DNA of 64,000 nucleotides from Burkholderiaceae bacterium (GCA_021208885.1 JAJOJF010000047.1:1-64000), one strand, 5' to 3'. Positions 1 through 10,954 are shown, counted from the first letter of the stretch. Notes: generated by a model not told the origin, from the sequence alone. A program made the numbers and translations.

Positions 1-1
1 C

Positions 2-415
2 GCAGCCAGAGGCCCAGCTGCCGGCATCCTCAAGCCAGGTCATCACGGAACCACCTTTGGCGGGGGGCCACTGGTATGTGCTGCGGCACTAGCCGTGCTT
101 GACACGCTGGAGAAAGACAACCTGCTGGAACATGCACACAAGGTCGGAAGTGCCATGCTTGCGCGGTTACACGCCGAACTCGATGGCGTCGATGGCGTCA
201 CTGAAGTTCGCGGCCGTGGCCTGATGATTGGTATCGAGCTAAACCGTCCGTGTGCGGAACTTGTACGCCAAGCGCTAGAGGCGGGCCTTCTGATCAATGT
301 GACCCGTGACAAAGTCGTGCGCATACTGCCACCGCTTATTATCAGTGAGCAAGAAGCCAATGAGTTGCTTGACGGCGTGATTCGTCTTATTAAAAAGTTT
401 TTAAGCAGCCAGTAG
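2..415 (+). CDS. argD: Acetylornithine/succinyldiaminopimelate aminotransferase, C-terminal part (truncated by window start)
   Basis: Frame open from base 2: AARGPAAGILKPGHHGTTFGGGPLVCAAALAVLDT..GRGLMIGIEL; class-III aminotransferase C-terminus; followed by argF. Confidence 0.88.
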   Translation, partial: AARGPAAGILKPGHHGTTFGGGPLVCAAALAVLDTLEKDNLLEHAHKVGSAMLARLHAELDGVDGVTEVRGRGLMIGIELNRPCAELVRQALEAGLLINVTRDKVVRILPPLIISEQEANELLDGVIRLIKKFLSSQ

Positions 416-446
416 GCTCTGCTGTGCTGCCAACCGGATTTCGCTT

Positions 447-1391
447 ATGACTGACAAGAACGCTACAGCCCACAAAACGCTGCGTCATTTTCTGCAGCTC
501 ACGGACTTGTCGCGCGCAGAGCTCATACATGTGCTCGAACGCGCACGTATCATCAAAGACAAATTCAAGCGCTACGAGCCCTACCAACCGCTGCACGACC
601 GCACGCTAGCCATGGTGTTTGAGAAAGCCAGCACCAGGACTCGGGTTTCGTTTGAGGCTGGAATGTACCAGATGGGTGGTGCTGTCATTCATCTAACCAC
701 CAATGACTCCCAGCTCGGGCGATCTGAACCAATTGAGGACACCGCTCGCGTGGTTTCGCGCATGGTTGACCTGGTCATGATTCGCACCTTTGAGCAAAGC
801 CGCATCGAGCGTTTTTCTGAATACTCGCGGGTGCCAGTTATCAATGGGCTAACCAACGAATACCACCCCTGCCAGATTCTGGCCGATGTATTTACCTATC
901 TTGAGCACCGCGAGTCCATCGAAGGCAAGGTTGTCGCGTGGATTGGCGATGCCAACAACATGGCCTACACCTGGATACAAGCAGCCGAGCGTCTAGGGTT
1001 CAAACTGCACTTTAGTGCACCGCCCGGCTACCAGCTCGAAGCCCAACGCCTGTCTGGCATGGACCCGACTGTTTACCAATCATTTGACAACCCCCACGAC
1101 GCTTGTGAAGGGGCTGATCTGATTACGACCGATGTCTGGACCAGCATGGGCTATGAAGCTGAAAACGAGGCTCGCAAAAAAGCATTTGCCAATTGGTGTG
1201 TGGATTCTTCCATGATGGCCAGAGCCAAACCAGACGCGCTTTTTATGCACTGCCTGCCAGCCCACCGGGGCGAGGAGGTCACTGCTGATGTCATCGATGG
1301 GCCACAAAGCGTGGTTTGGGACGAAGCGGAGAACCGTCTGCACGCACAAAAGGCTTTGATGGAGTTTTTACTGCTCGGACAAGTCAACTAA
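447..1391 (+). CDS. argF: Ornithine carbamoyltransferase
   Basis: Motifs FEKASTRTRVSFE and HCLPAHRGEEV; 314 aa; arg cluster context. Confidence 0.96.
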   Translation: MTDKNATAHKTLRHFLQLTDLSRAELIHVLERARIIKDKFKRYEPYQPLHDRTLAMVFEKASTRTRVSFEAGMYQMGGAVIHLTTNDSQLGRSEPIEDTARVVSRMVDLVMIRTFEQSRIERFSEYSRVPVINGLTNEYHPCQILADVFTYLEHRESIEGKVVAWIGDANNMAYTWIQAAERLGFKLHFSAPPGYQLEAQRLSGMDPTVYQSFDNPHDACEGADLITTDVWTSMGYEAENEARKKAFANWCVDSSMMARAKPDALFMHCLPAHRGEEVTADVIDGPQSVVWDEAENRLHAQKALMEFLLLGQVN

Positions 1392-1472
1392 AATAGCAAA
1401 CCAGTGACGAATCAAACTGTCCGATGTCCTGATCCAATGACGCCGGATGCATATTTAATAAAAGGCAACCCC

Positions 1473-2693
1473 ATGAGCAACATCAACAAAGTAGTGCTGG
1501 CCTATTCGGGCGGGCTTGATACATCGGTTATTCTCAAATGGCTGCAAGACACCTACCAGTGTGAAGTGGTCACATTCACGGCCGATATCGGTCAGGGTGA
1601 AGAGCTAGAGCCAGCCCGTGCCAAAGCCTTGCAATTTGGAATCAAGCCAGAGCACATCTTTATCGATGACCTGCGCGAGGAGTTTGTACGCGACTTCGTG
1701 TTCCCGATGTTCCGCTGCAACACCATCTACGAAGGCGAGTATTTGCTTGGCACCTCGATTGCCCGCCCCTTGATTGCCAAGCGCCAGATCGAAATCGCGC
1801 GCCAGGTTGGCGCGGACACTGTGTCGCACGGCGCCACGGGCAAAGGCAATGACCAGGTCCGGTTTGAACTTGGCTACTACGCACTTGAGCCGGGCATCAA
1901 AGTCATCTCGCCATGGCGCGAGTGGGATCTGTTGTCGCGCCAAAAGCTGCTTGCTTACGCCGAAGCCGCCGGCATTCCGGTTGACATGAAACACAAGCAA
2001 GGTGGTGCGCCCTATTCCATGGACGCCAACCTTTTGCATATCAGCTATGAAGGTCGCCACCTCGAAGATCCCAATGCAGAGGCCGAGGAATCCATGTGGC
2101 GTTGGACAGTGGCACCCGAAGCCGCACCGGATGAGGCTCAGTACATTGACATTGAGTTCGTCAAAGGCGACCCGGTAAGCATCAACGGCGAAAAACTGAC
2201 GCCTGCGGCCTTGCTCGCACGACTCAATGCCATTGGCGGCAAACACGGGATTGGCCGCTTAGACCTCGTAGAGAACCGCTACGTCGGCATGAAATCACGC
2301 GGTTGCTACGAAACCCCGGGCGGAACCATTCTTTTGAAAGCGCACCGCGCCATTGAGTCGATCACGCTTGACCGCGAAGTTGCTCACTTGAAAGACGATT
2401 TGATGCCGCGTTACGCCTCGCTCATTTACAACGGCTATTGGTGGTCGCCAGAGCGCAAAGCACTGCAGACATTGATCGACCACACTCAGCACCATGTCAA
2501 TGGCACCGTCAGGCTAAAGCTCTACAAGGGCAATGTCTACACGGTGGCGCGCGACTCGGCTGACACGTTGTTTGACCAAACCATCGCCACGTTCGATGAC
2601 GATGGCGGCGCATACAACCAGGCCGATGCGGCGGGCTTCATTAAGCTTAATGCATTGCGCATGCGTATCGAAGCCAGGAAAGGACGCAAGTGA
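1473..2693 (+). CDS. argG: Argininosuccinate synthase
   Basis: [20 protein letters not shown]-loop; ATG at 1473 preferred over the track start 1404. Confidence 0.96.
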   Translation: MSNINKVVLAYSGGLDTSVILKWLQDTYQCEVVTFTADIGQGEELEPARAKALQFGIKPEHIFIDDLREEFVRDFVFPMFRCNTIYEGEYLLGTSIARPLIAKRQIEIARQVGADTVSHGATGKGNDQVRFELGYYALEPGIKVISPWREWDLLSRQKLLAYAEAAGIPVDMKHKQGGAPYSMDANLLHISYEGRHLEDPNAEAEESMWRWTVAPEAAPDEAQYIDIEFVKGDPVSINGEKLTPAALLARLNAIGGKHGIGRLDLVENRYVGMKSRGCYETPGGTILLKAHRAIESITLDREVAHLKDDLMPRYASLIYNGYWWSPERKALQTLIDHTQHHVNGTVRLKLYKGNVYTVARDSADTLFDQTIATFDDDGGAYNQADAAGFIKLNALRMRIEARKGRK

Positions 2694-2770
2694 GGTGGTC
2701 ATTTAGGTCGTAACCGAGATCGCCAGCAAGCTCTCACATGACTTTCAGCCTAAGCTTGCAAGCTATAAAG

Positions 2771-2802
2771 AAAGCCCCGCAAACAATCGGTTTCGGGGCT
2801 TT
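2771..2802. terminator. Intrinsic (possibly bidirectional) terminator between convergent argG and tex
   Basis: AAAGCCCCG / CGGGGCTTT inverted repeat with flanking A/T tracts. Confidence 0.8.
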
Positions 2803-2848
2803 CTGTTACTTGGTCGAGATCCCTGTGGAGTTTGGCTCGAAATCAAGC

Positions 2849-5218
2849 CTAACGCTTTAGCTTGGCAAACGCAGCGGCCATGGCGCCAGCAGGCTCAGAC
2901 CCCCTGTTTGCCGGCTTGTCTTTGCCATTCGGGCGAGCGCTAGACCTGTTGTTGGCACTCACCGATGCCAAAGTGCCGGTGCGAGCGCCAGGCTCGTCTT
3001 CCATGCGCATCGTTAACGCGATGCGCTTGCGTGCCAAATCCACCTCTAACACTTTGACTTTCACCGATTGCCCGGTGCGCACGACCTCACGCGGGTCTTT
3101 GACAAACTGGTTTGAAAGGGCCGATATGTGCACTAGCCCGTCCTGATGAACCCCGATATCCACAAACGCCCCAAAATTAGCGACGTTGGTGACCACACCG
3201 TCTAGTACTTGCCCTGGCTTTAGGTCATTCATGGTCTGAACGCTGTCGTCAAAAACCACGGGCTTAAACTCTGGCCTTGGGTCACGACCAGGCTTTTCTA
3301 GTTCCGCAAGGATATCCTTGACAGTTGGCAGGCCAAAGCGCTCATCAGTGAACTCCGATGGCGATAAGCCATTTAATAACTGACGGTTACCCATGACTGC
3401 TTTAACGTCTGCCTGCACTTTGGACAGAATGCGTTGCACCACCGGGTAGGCTTCGGGATGCACAGCTGATGCATCAAGCGGATTGGCGCCGCCGTTGACA
3501 CGCAAAAAGCCCGCAGCCTGCTCAAAGGCCTTCTCGCCAAATCGCGGAACAGCCAGCAGGTCAGCACGAGACTCAAACCGCCCGTTCGCATCGCGGTAGC
3601 TGACGATATTCTTTGCAAGGCCGCTGTTAAGCCCTGAGACATGGGTCAGCAATGCCGCAGAGGCGGTGTTAACGTCAACACCCACGGCGTTGACGCAATC
3701 TTCGACAACAGCGGTGAGTGTGGTGGCCAATTGACGCTGGTTGACATCATGCTGGTACTGGCCAACGCCGATGGACTTGGGCTCTATTTTGACGAGTTCA
3801 GCAAGCGGATCCTGCAAGCGTCTGGCAATTGAAACCGCTCCGCGCAAACTGACATCGAGGTCTGGAAACTCTTGCGCAGCGACTTCAGAGGCAGAATAAA
3901 CTGAGGCCCCCGCCTCCGAGACGGTCACCCGACTTAAATTCAGCTCAGGCTGCGCCTGACAAAGTGTGGCCACGAGCTTGTCAGTTTCGCGTGATGCGGT
4001 GCCGTTGCCAATGGCCACGAGCTCTACCTGATGACGCTTGGCTAGATCAGCCAGTGTTCTTAGGCTGCCTTGCACATCGCGCCTGGGCTCAAATGGATAG
4101 ATGGTTGCGGTGTCAACCACTTTGCCGGTGCGATCGATCACCGCGACTTTGACGCCAGTCCGAATGCCAGGGTCAAGCCCCATGACCGCTTTAGGTCCGG
4201 CTGGCGGTGACAGCAGCAAATCCTTCAAATTGTTCGCAAAAACGTCAATGGCCTGGGTCTCTGCGCGCTCTCTGAGCGCCCCGACAATCTCCATCTCAAA
4301 AAACATCAACAGTTTGACTCGCCAACACCAACGGCACACTTCCGCTAGCCACTGTTCGCGCTCGGTGGCTTTGCTGCCAAAGATCTGCAGACCAAGCCCG
4401 AGGAACACAGCGATACGTTCAGTACAAGGGTGCGGCAGCAAAGCCTCTTGAGCCTCGGAGAGGCCAATACGCAAGTCGAGCACCCCTTGTTGACGGCCAC
4501 GCAACAGCGCGAGCATTCGATGCGACGGAATGGTCCCAATTGATTCACTGAAATCAAACCAGTCTCTGAAGTTCGCACCCTCTTCTTCTTTGCCGGTCAC
4601 CACCTTGGCGTAAATCAAGCCCTGTCGCATCAGCAATGAACGCAAATCTGCCACGAGATCGGCATTTTCTGCGAACTGCTCCGCCAAAATGTCGCGCGCA
4701 CCATCCAAAGCTGCCTTTGTGTCCGCCACACCCTTATCAGCATCAACGAAGGCTTCTGCAGCCTGGTGTGGTGCACAAGACACATCCGTTAGCAACTGAT
4801 CTGCCAACGGCTGCAACCCAGCCTCACGAGCTATCTGGGCACGTGTGCGACGCTTGGGCTTAAATGGCGCGTAGAGGTCCTCCAGTCGCTGCTTGGTATC
4901 AGCCTCATCAAAGGCTTGACGCAACTCATTAGTCAATTTGCCCTGCTCGTGGACCGAGGCCATCACCACATCGCGTCTGGCTTCAAGCTCTTGCAAATAC
5001 AACAAACGCACCTCGAGCTGGCGCAAAACGGTGTCGTCCAAGCCGCCAGTGGCCTCCTTTCGGTAACGTGCAATAAACGGCACGGTCGAACCTTCAGCCA
5101 TGAGCTGCATGGTGGCCCCAACCTGTTGTGGGCGCACGCCAAGCTCATTGGCCAACTGCGTTTGCAGGCGAAGCTCGATTTCATGGGGACTACGGGCGGT
5201 AAATTCAGCGTCAGACAT
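2849..5218 (-). CDS. tex: Tex-family transcription accessory protein (YqgF-like, HhH and S1 domains)
   Basis: GLDPGIRTGVKVAVID; C-terminal S1 domain LDGVVTNVANFGAFVDIGVHQDGLVHIS; start MSDAEFTARSP at 5218 preferred. Confidence 0.93.
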   Translation of the reverse strand: MSDAEFTARSPHEIELRLQTQLANELGVRPQQVGATMQLMAEGSTVPFIARYRKEATGGLDDTVLRQLEVRLLYLQELEARRDVVMASVHEQGKLTNELRQAFDEADTKQRLEDLYAPFKPKRRTRAQIAREAGLQPLADQLLTDVSCAPHQAAEAFVDADKGVADTKAALDGARDILAEQFAENADLVADLRSLLMRQGLIYAKVVTGKEEEGANFRDWFDFSESIGTIPSHRMLALLRGRQQGVLDLRIGLSEAQEALLPHPCTERIAVFLGLGLQIFGSKATEREQWLAEVCRWCWRVKLLMFFEMEIVGALRERAETQAIDVFANNLKDLLLSPPAGPKAVMGLDPGIRTGVKVAVIDRTGKVVDTATIYPFEPRRDVQGSLRTLADLAKRHQVELVAIGNGTASRETDKLVATLCQAQPELNLSRVTVSEAGASVYSASEVAAQEFPDLDVSLRGAVSIARRLQDPLAELVKIEPKSIGVGQYQHDVNQRQLATTLTAVVEDCVNAVGVDVNTASAALLTHVSGLNSGLAKNIVSYRDANGRFESRADLLAVPRFGEKAFEQAAGFLRVNGGANPLDASAVHPEAYPVVQRILSKVQADVKAVMGNRQLLNGLSPSEFTDERFGLPTVKDILAELEKPGRDPRPEFKPVVFDDSVQTMNDLKPGQVLDGVVTNVANFGAFVDIGVHQDGLVHISALSNQFVKDPREVVRTGQSVKVKVLEVDLARKRIALTMRMEDEPGARTGTLASVSANNRSSARPNGKDKPANRGSEPAGAMAAAFAKLKR

Positions 5219-5487
5219 AAGCAAGAGAAGTGGTGTCCTGAAAGGGTTGTTACAGAGTCGGGGCATTTTGCCATAACCAGCGATTAACCATGCCCGGCAC
5301 GCCTGACACAGGCGTTTCACAGCTAGCCAAACCATGCGAGCATGTCAAAACGATGATTAACATGAACATGTGATAGCCCTGAGTATCAAAATGCCCATAT
5401 GCTCTAGCGAAGAGCTTACTGATGCTGGCTTGACTCAGTCAGACGCCAATCCACCAAGGCTAATAAGCCTAGCAAGCAGATCTGCCC

Positions 5488-6591
5488 ATGCAAACCCGTC
5501 ACAAAATTCTCCTAATCCTGTTGGCCGTGGTAACAGGCAGCGTCGCACTATGGGCAACTGATTTGCTTTGGCCTAAAAAGATCACGGTTGCCGTTGATGC
5601 CCCTCTGATGAGCAAACTCATCTTTGATCCGAGCGACATGGATGCAGCTCGCTTTTACTTCGAAGAAAATCCTGATAGCCGCTTGCAACTGAGAGAGATT
5701 TTCTACGACTTTGACCCGGCGGGATCAGCACCTAGGTTTCAGGCTGCGATCGCGGATGGAATTCAGTTTTTTGTGACGACGCAACCCTCATCAACGCTGA
5801 CCGCAAGCACACACCTTTTCAACAAGCCTGATTCACTTGTGATTAATACCTCGGCGACAAGCCCGACCATGACCAGCAGAGATGACTACATGGTGCGCAT
5901 TATTGCTGACGCCTTGCAAGAACAACAAGCGATTGCCGACTTTATCAACACCTTGCCTGGACAGCGTTTGCTCGTGTTGCAAGACAGTGCCAATGCAGCC
6001 TACACAGATCCGGCCTTTAAGTACCTCATGCAGCATTTTCGGCAACAGAATCGTTGGGAGATTACACATGAGCGCTTTGAATTTGAGACATTTCGGCCAG
6101 GCACACTGGCACAAACAATGGCCGAACCATTTGATGTGCTTTACGTTCTTGGCGGGGACTTCCAGGCAAGCATGGGCAACATGGTGCAGCTCTTTTACCA
6201 GCGACACCCCCACGCAACCATTGTGCTCACCCCATGGGCTCGATCAAATGCGATCTATGAAACTGCAGGCCCAGCCATCGACAACGTGGTGTTAATTAGC
6301 CACCATCCCGCTAAAAGCGTCGACCAAGCAATAGCCAACTACCTCAACCGCTTTAAGCAACGGTTTGGGTATCAACCCATGGCCATGGCTCTAATGGTGC
6401 GCCAGAGCCTGGAAATACTTGAGCAGGCAGTATCAGCCGGACATACAACGCCAGAGGCTGTTAAACGCTATCTGCTATCCCAGGAGTCGCTGCAAACCAG
6501 TCTAGGGGAAATCAGACTGAACAAGTATGGAGACAGGGTGCCGGAGTTCTACCCTATCAGTGATTTGAGCGCCGAACTAAGATCAGAGTAA
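5488..6591 (+). CDS. Type-I periplasmic-binding-fold protein (ABC substrate-binding-like) with N-terminal hydrophobic anchor or signal, copy 1
   Basis: N-terminal KILLILLAVVTGSVALWA; RLLVLQDS, YVLGGDFQ, VLTPWARSN; paralogous to the next gene. Confidence 0.65.
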   Translation: MQTRHKILLILLAVVTGSVALWATDLLWPKKITVAVDAPLMSKLIFDPSDMDAARFYFEENPDSRLQLREIFYDFDPAGSAPRFQAAIADGIQFFVTTQPSSTLTASTHLFNKPDSLVINTSATSPTMTSRDDYMVRIIADALQEQQAIADFINTLPGQRLLVLQDSANAAYTDPAFKYLMQHFRQQNRWEITHERFEFETFRPGTLAQTMAEPFDVLYVLGGDFQASMGNMVQLFYQRHPHATIVLTPWARSNAIYETAGPAIDNVVLISHHPAKSVDQAIANYLNRFKQRFGYQPMAMALMVRQSLEILEQAVSAGHTTPEAVKRYLLSQESLQTSLGEIRLNKYGDRVPEFYPISDLSAELRSE

Positions 6592-6717
6592 TCACGCTAC
6601 GTCGATTAACTAACGACAATTCCTGACACATGTGACTTCCCCGAAACGATGTCCCGATGCAGCTGAAAACAAACCCGATTAACCCAGACCTTCTTGGCCC
6701 GACTGCGATCACTGTCC

Positions 6718-7815
6718 ATGAGCCCGAACTTCAAGGAAAATAAAGTGTTAGCTGCAATGACTACAGCCGTGCTAGCGGTTGTGGTGTACGCGGCTCACTC
6801 ATACCTTTGGACAGCCAAGGTCACAGTCTCTCTTGATGTGCCTGCCGTGGGCCAACAGATTTACGATCCTAGTGGGCTTGATGCGGCTAGATTTTATTTT
6901 GAGGAGAATCCCGACAGCGCCCTTGCTCTGAAAGAGATACTGTATGACCCAAAACTAGCCAATTCACAATCTGTCTTTACGACAACACTCAATGATGGCG
7001 ATCAGTTCTTTATCACCAGTCAGCCATCATCAATGCTAACCACAGCGACAGAACTATTTGAAAGACCACAAGCGCTTCTGATTAACACCGCTGCAGCTAG
7101 TTCGGCATTAAGTGCAAGAGATGACTTCATGCTGCGACTGATTGCCGATACAGGGCAAGAACAAAAAACAATCGCGCAATATATCAACCAGTTGCCTGGA
7201 AATCGACTGTTGGTGCTGCAAGACTCTTCCAACTCTGGCTATACCGACAACGCTTATCGCTATTTCCTGAATGAGATCAATAAAAACTGGGAGATTACCC
7301 ATTACCGGTTTTTGTTTAAAGACTTTAGGCCTGACTCATTTGAGCCCTTGCTGGCTCATCGGTTCGATGCGCTCTATGTTTTGGGGGGTAACTTTCAACC
7401 AAACATGGGCAACATTGCACAAATGTTTCATCAATCGCATCCAAATGCACCCATTGTTCTGACGCCCTGGGCTCGTTCGAATTTACTTTACGAGTTTGCT
7501 GGACCAGCAATCAAACGCATGGTCATCCTCAGCCATTACCCCAATAGCGCTGACGATTCGGCCGTTGCAAATTATCTGAAACGGTTTGAGCAGCGATTTG
7601 GATATCAACCCCTGGCGATTAGCCTCACTATCCGACAGGCGCTCGAATTGCTGGAGCAAGCCTTAGCGGCGGGACACAGCTCTCCTGAATCGATCAAGCG
7701 CTACCTGTTATCAAGACCTGAACAGTCGACAAGTCTTGGCACCATCATTTTTGATGAATACGGCGATTCAGTGCAACCGCTGCATCCCGTATCAAACCTT
7801 GACCGAAAACCATAG
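6718..7815 (+). CDS. Type-I periplasmic-binding-fold protein, copy 2 (tandem paralogue)
   Basis: Shares DAARFYFEENPDS, QPSS, RLLVLQDS, YVLGGNFQ, VLTPWARSN, RFGYQP, KRYLLS with 5488..6591; start at 6718 likely. Confidence 0.65.
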   Translation: MSPNFKENKVLAAMTTAVLAVVVYAAHSYLWTAKVTVSLDVPAVGQQIYDPSGLDAARFYFEENPDSALALKEILYDPKLANSQSVFTTTLNDGDQFFITSQPSSMLTTATELFERPQALLINTAAASSALSARDDFMLRLIADTGQEQKTIAQYINQLPGNRLLVLQDSSNSGYTDNAYRYFLNEINKNWEITHYRFLFKDFRPDSFEPLLAHRFDALYVLGGNFQPNMGNIAQMFHQSHPNAPIVLTPWARSNLLYEFAGPAIKRMVILSHYPNSADDSAVANYLKRFEQRFGYQPLAISLTIRQALELLEQALAAGHSSPESIKRYLLSRPEQSTSLGTIIFDEYGDSVQPLHPVSNLDRKP

Positions 7816-7878
7816 AGCCATCCAGACGAACCATGCCAGCGCCACTTACCGAAAGCCCCGCCTTGCGTAGAGTTTCAC

Positions 7879-10845
7879 ATGCCTAACTCCAGCACATTAC
7901 GGGAAAAGAATCTTCGCCTCGATATCAGCGCGGCGATAGCCACTGTTCTGATCATCATCGCAGCCATTTGGTACGTATTCGAAGCTCTACAAGAACGTTT
8001 TGTCGCAGTCAACGTAGCAGATGCCGGCAATGTGAACGTGTTTATTGATGCCGAGTTATCCAATGCCCAGGAGCAGCTCGTGCTGTTTGGCTCACTGCCA
8101 CAGGCACAACGACGTGAGCTTGCGAAGCGGCGGTTTGGGTCGTTTTCAGATCTATATGCTCTTGACGCTGCGGGCCAAGTGACCGAGATCTATAAGTCAA
8201 GCCAGAACAGCCAAATCTTTCGAGGCTACACCTTTGCGGCAGGACCTGTCTGGGATCAGCTTCTAAAAAAAAGCAATATGGCGACACTATCAACAATTGT
8301 GCAGGGCTACGAAGACAGCTTGCCCAGCGTATATGTGGCGTATCGTTCTCAGGACCAAACCATTCTTGGACGCCTGGATCTTAGCTTCATTAGGGATTTG
8401 ATCAATCAGTACTCGCAAATTACGGGCAATGTATTGCTGCTGACAACCGCTCAGGGCGTGGTAATGGTTTCTGGACGACCTGACATCACGGTGCCGCGTG
8501 TCAACGCCGAATGGCGAAGCGACAGTCCCAAGCTTGATACGCCACGAATCCAAGCCGATGGACAAGGCTGGATTTCGGTTGTCAATGACTACGAGCCACT
8601 CGGCGCTAAAGTCGTCGTCCTGGTATCAACCCGATTGCTCGATGAACAACGCAATACCCTGCTGATTGCGCTCGGTGCAATTCTGTTTGGATTGATTTTC
8701 ATCATTGCGATAAAAAGCCGCAAACTCCGCCAAGACGTCTTGGCGCCCATCGGTGCACTGATGTCACGAATTCGAACGATGGAGGCTGGACAAGCCCTAA
8801 CCCCGATGGCTAGTTTGACCGGCCAGCCGCGTGAATTCATCGAAATCAACCAGCACTTTGAATCAATGGCCAACGCCATTTGGCAGCGCGAACAGGCCCT
8901 TGAATCCGCCGCGGCCGAGCTCAAAGCACAAGAGACCGAATTACGCCTGATTCTGCAGCACGTACCCATTCCGCTGATCGTGTTCGACACCACATCTCCT
9001 TCACCGATCACTTTCATTAACGCTACTTTTACGGAAGTGTTTGGGTACACCGCCATTGAAATTCAGAACCTGCACCGATTATTCGACTTTTCCTGTCAGG
9101 ATGAAAAAACTGCTGCGCTTGTCTCCAAACAAGTGGCTGAAATGGTGAAGTCTCATGCGGTTAACGGCACCCCGAGCGATCCAATTGAGGTATCGATTGC
9201 CTGCCGAAGCGGCGTCAAGCATGACGTGATCGTTGCCGCCATTTCCTTAAACGATTCGGCCATTGCCACTTTCGTCGATGTCACGCCACTTCGAACCTCT
9301 CAGCGCGAGCTGCTCAAAGCCAAAACTCAGGCCGAAGAACAAGAACAACAGAAAGCACAGTTTTTAGCGATGATGAGTCATGAGATCAGAACGCCCTTGA
9401 CCAGCATCTTGGGAATCACCGAGCTTTTACAAGCTGAAGATCTCAATGCCCGTCAACGTGACCTCGTTAGCCGCCTGATCGATGTGGACCATCTTTTGAT
9501 GAGAATTGTCAACGATGTGTTGGATCACTCCAAAATCGAAGCAGGCGAGCTTTCATTAGAGTCAACACAATTTAGCCTTGTCGAGGTCATCACCAAATGC
9601 GAAAGGATGTTTGCGAAGCTTGCAACAGACAAAGGCATTGGGTTGATCTGCCACGTAGCACCCGACTGCCCTGACTGGCTTATGGGAGACGGATTTCGGA
9701 TTGAACAGGTGCTTGCCAACCTGGTTGGCAATGCCATCAAGTTCACGAACCGCGGCGAGGTCACTGTCACAGTTACCTACATAAAGGGACATGCCCCCCT
9801 TCGAGGCATCCGGGTTGAAGTCAAAGACACCGGTATCGGCATCCCGAAGGAACTAGAGCCCATGGTGTTTCAGCCTTTTAAACAAACTGACAGCGCAGCA
9901 GCGCGCCGCTTTGGTGGCACAGGACTAGGACTATCCATCAGCAAACGTATTATTGAGTCCATGGGTGGCTCAATTGGATTCAAAAGTCTGCCCAACATCG
10001 GCAGCACATTCTGGTTTGAGTTGTCGTTGCCCGGTGTAATGCCTATCGCCTCGGCAACAAAAGCAGACAAGAACGTCGAGTTAAATACAGATCATTTGAA
10101 TGACACCCATGTGCTCGTTGTTGAAGACAGCCAGGCAATACAGTTTCTGGTCAATGAAATGCTTGGTTCCGTTGGCATTCGGGTAACTGCCGCCCTAGAT
10201 GGTCGTCAGGCGCTAGAGCGTCTGAAGTCCGCTGAAACTGACTTTGACGCAGTGCTGATGGACATACAGATGCCAAACATGGATGGCATCGAGTGCACGC
10301 GTGTTATTCGCTCTGACCCAAGCCTGCGTGAGCTGCCAATCATTGCCATGACGGCTGATTTGGTGGGGCCTCAACGAGAGGAGATTTTGCAGGCGGGAGC
10401 TGATGTATTGCTGCACAAACCGCTACAGCAAGAAGCGTTAGTGCGTTGCTTGGCCGAACGCATTGAAACAGCGCCATGGCGGATGTTTCCGGCAATTGAC
10501 GGCATCGATCTTGAGCACGCCATGCAAACCATGAGTCACAACCCTGATCTTTTTAAACGTCTGCTGCCAATTTTCGTGTCAGAAAACCGACACATCGCGC
10601 AACAAACCCGAGACGACCTAGACAATGGGCTGTTTGAACAGGCCGCACAAAGAATGCATGCCCTACGTGGCAGTTCAAGCCAAGTCGGGGCCCTGAAGAT
10701 CCGGGATATCGCTCAAGAGATCGAGATGTTGATATTGAGTCAGAAGCGCATTCCAACGTCGCTGACTGACAGCCTTGACCTTGAACTCGCGAGAATGAAG
10801 GCATCGATGGAAAAAAAGATGCCTGAACGCAGGCAACGCGCCTGA
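7879..10845 (+). CDS. Hybrid sensor histidine kinase (extracytoplasmic sensor, TM, PAS, HisKA, HATPase, REC, HPt)
   Basis: FLAMMSHEIRTPLTSILG (H-box), NAIKFTNRGEV (N-box), GTGLGLSISKRI (G-box), VLMDIQMPNMDGIE (REC), MHALRGSSSQVGA (HPt). Confidence 0.93.
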   Translation: MPNSSTLREKNLRLDISAAIATVLIIIAAIWYVFEALQERFVAVNVADAGNVNVFIDAELSNAQEQLVLFGSLPQAQRRELAKRRFGSFSDLYALDAAGQVTEIYKSSQNSQIFRGYTFAAGPVWDQLLKKSNMATLSTIVQGYEDSLPSVYVAYRSQDQTILGRLDLSFIRDLINQYSQITGNVLLLTTAQGVVMVSGRPDITVPRVNAEWRSDSPKLDTPRIQADGQGWISVVNDYEPLGAKVVVLVSTRLLDEQRNTLLIALGAILFGLIFIIAIKSRKLRQDVLAPIGALMSRIRTMEAGQALTPMASLTGQPREFIEINQHFESMANAIWQREQALESAAAELKAQETELRLILQHVPIPLIVFDTTSPSPITFINATFTEVFGYTAIEIQNLHRLFDFSCQDEKTAALVSKQVAEMVKSHAVNGTPSDPIEVSIACRSGVKHDVIVAAISLNDSAIATFVDVTPLRTSQRELLKAKTQAEEQEQQKAQFLAMMSHEIRTPLTSILGITELLQAEDLNARQRDLVSRLIDVDHLLMRIVNDVLDHSKIEAGELSLESTQFSLVEVITKCERMFAKLATDKGIGLICHVAPDCPDWLMGDGFRIEQVLANLVGNAIKFTNRGEVTVTVTYIKGHAPLRGIRVEVKDTGIGIPKELEPMVFQPFKQTDSAAARRFGGTGLGLSISKRIIESMGGSIGFKSLPNIGSTFWFELSLPGVMPIASATKADKNVELNTDHLNDTHVLVVEDSQAIQFLVNEMLGSVGIRVTAALDGRQALERLKSAETDFDAVLMDIQMPNMDGIECTRVIRSDPSLRELPIIAMTADLVGPQREEILQAGADVLLHKPLQQEALVRCLAERIETAPWRMFPAIDGIDLEHAMQTMSHNPDLFKRLLPIFVSENRHIAQQTRDDLDNGLFEQAAQRMHALRGSSSQVGALKIRDIAQEIEMLILSQKRIPTSLTDSLDLELARMKASMEKKMPERRQRA

Positions 10846-10954
10846 CATGCAGACTACTGACCAACATACTGGGCTTTTAGGCAGAAACGACGGATGACAG
10901 GAAAGACGGGGAATAGAGAGAGGAAGGGAAAAGAAAAAGATAGAAGATCAACCG

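Noticed and set aside
1605-2246. 213-aa minus-strand ORF antisense to argG
   Set aside because: Shadow ORF opposite highly conserved argG; no motif or start context.
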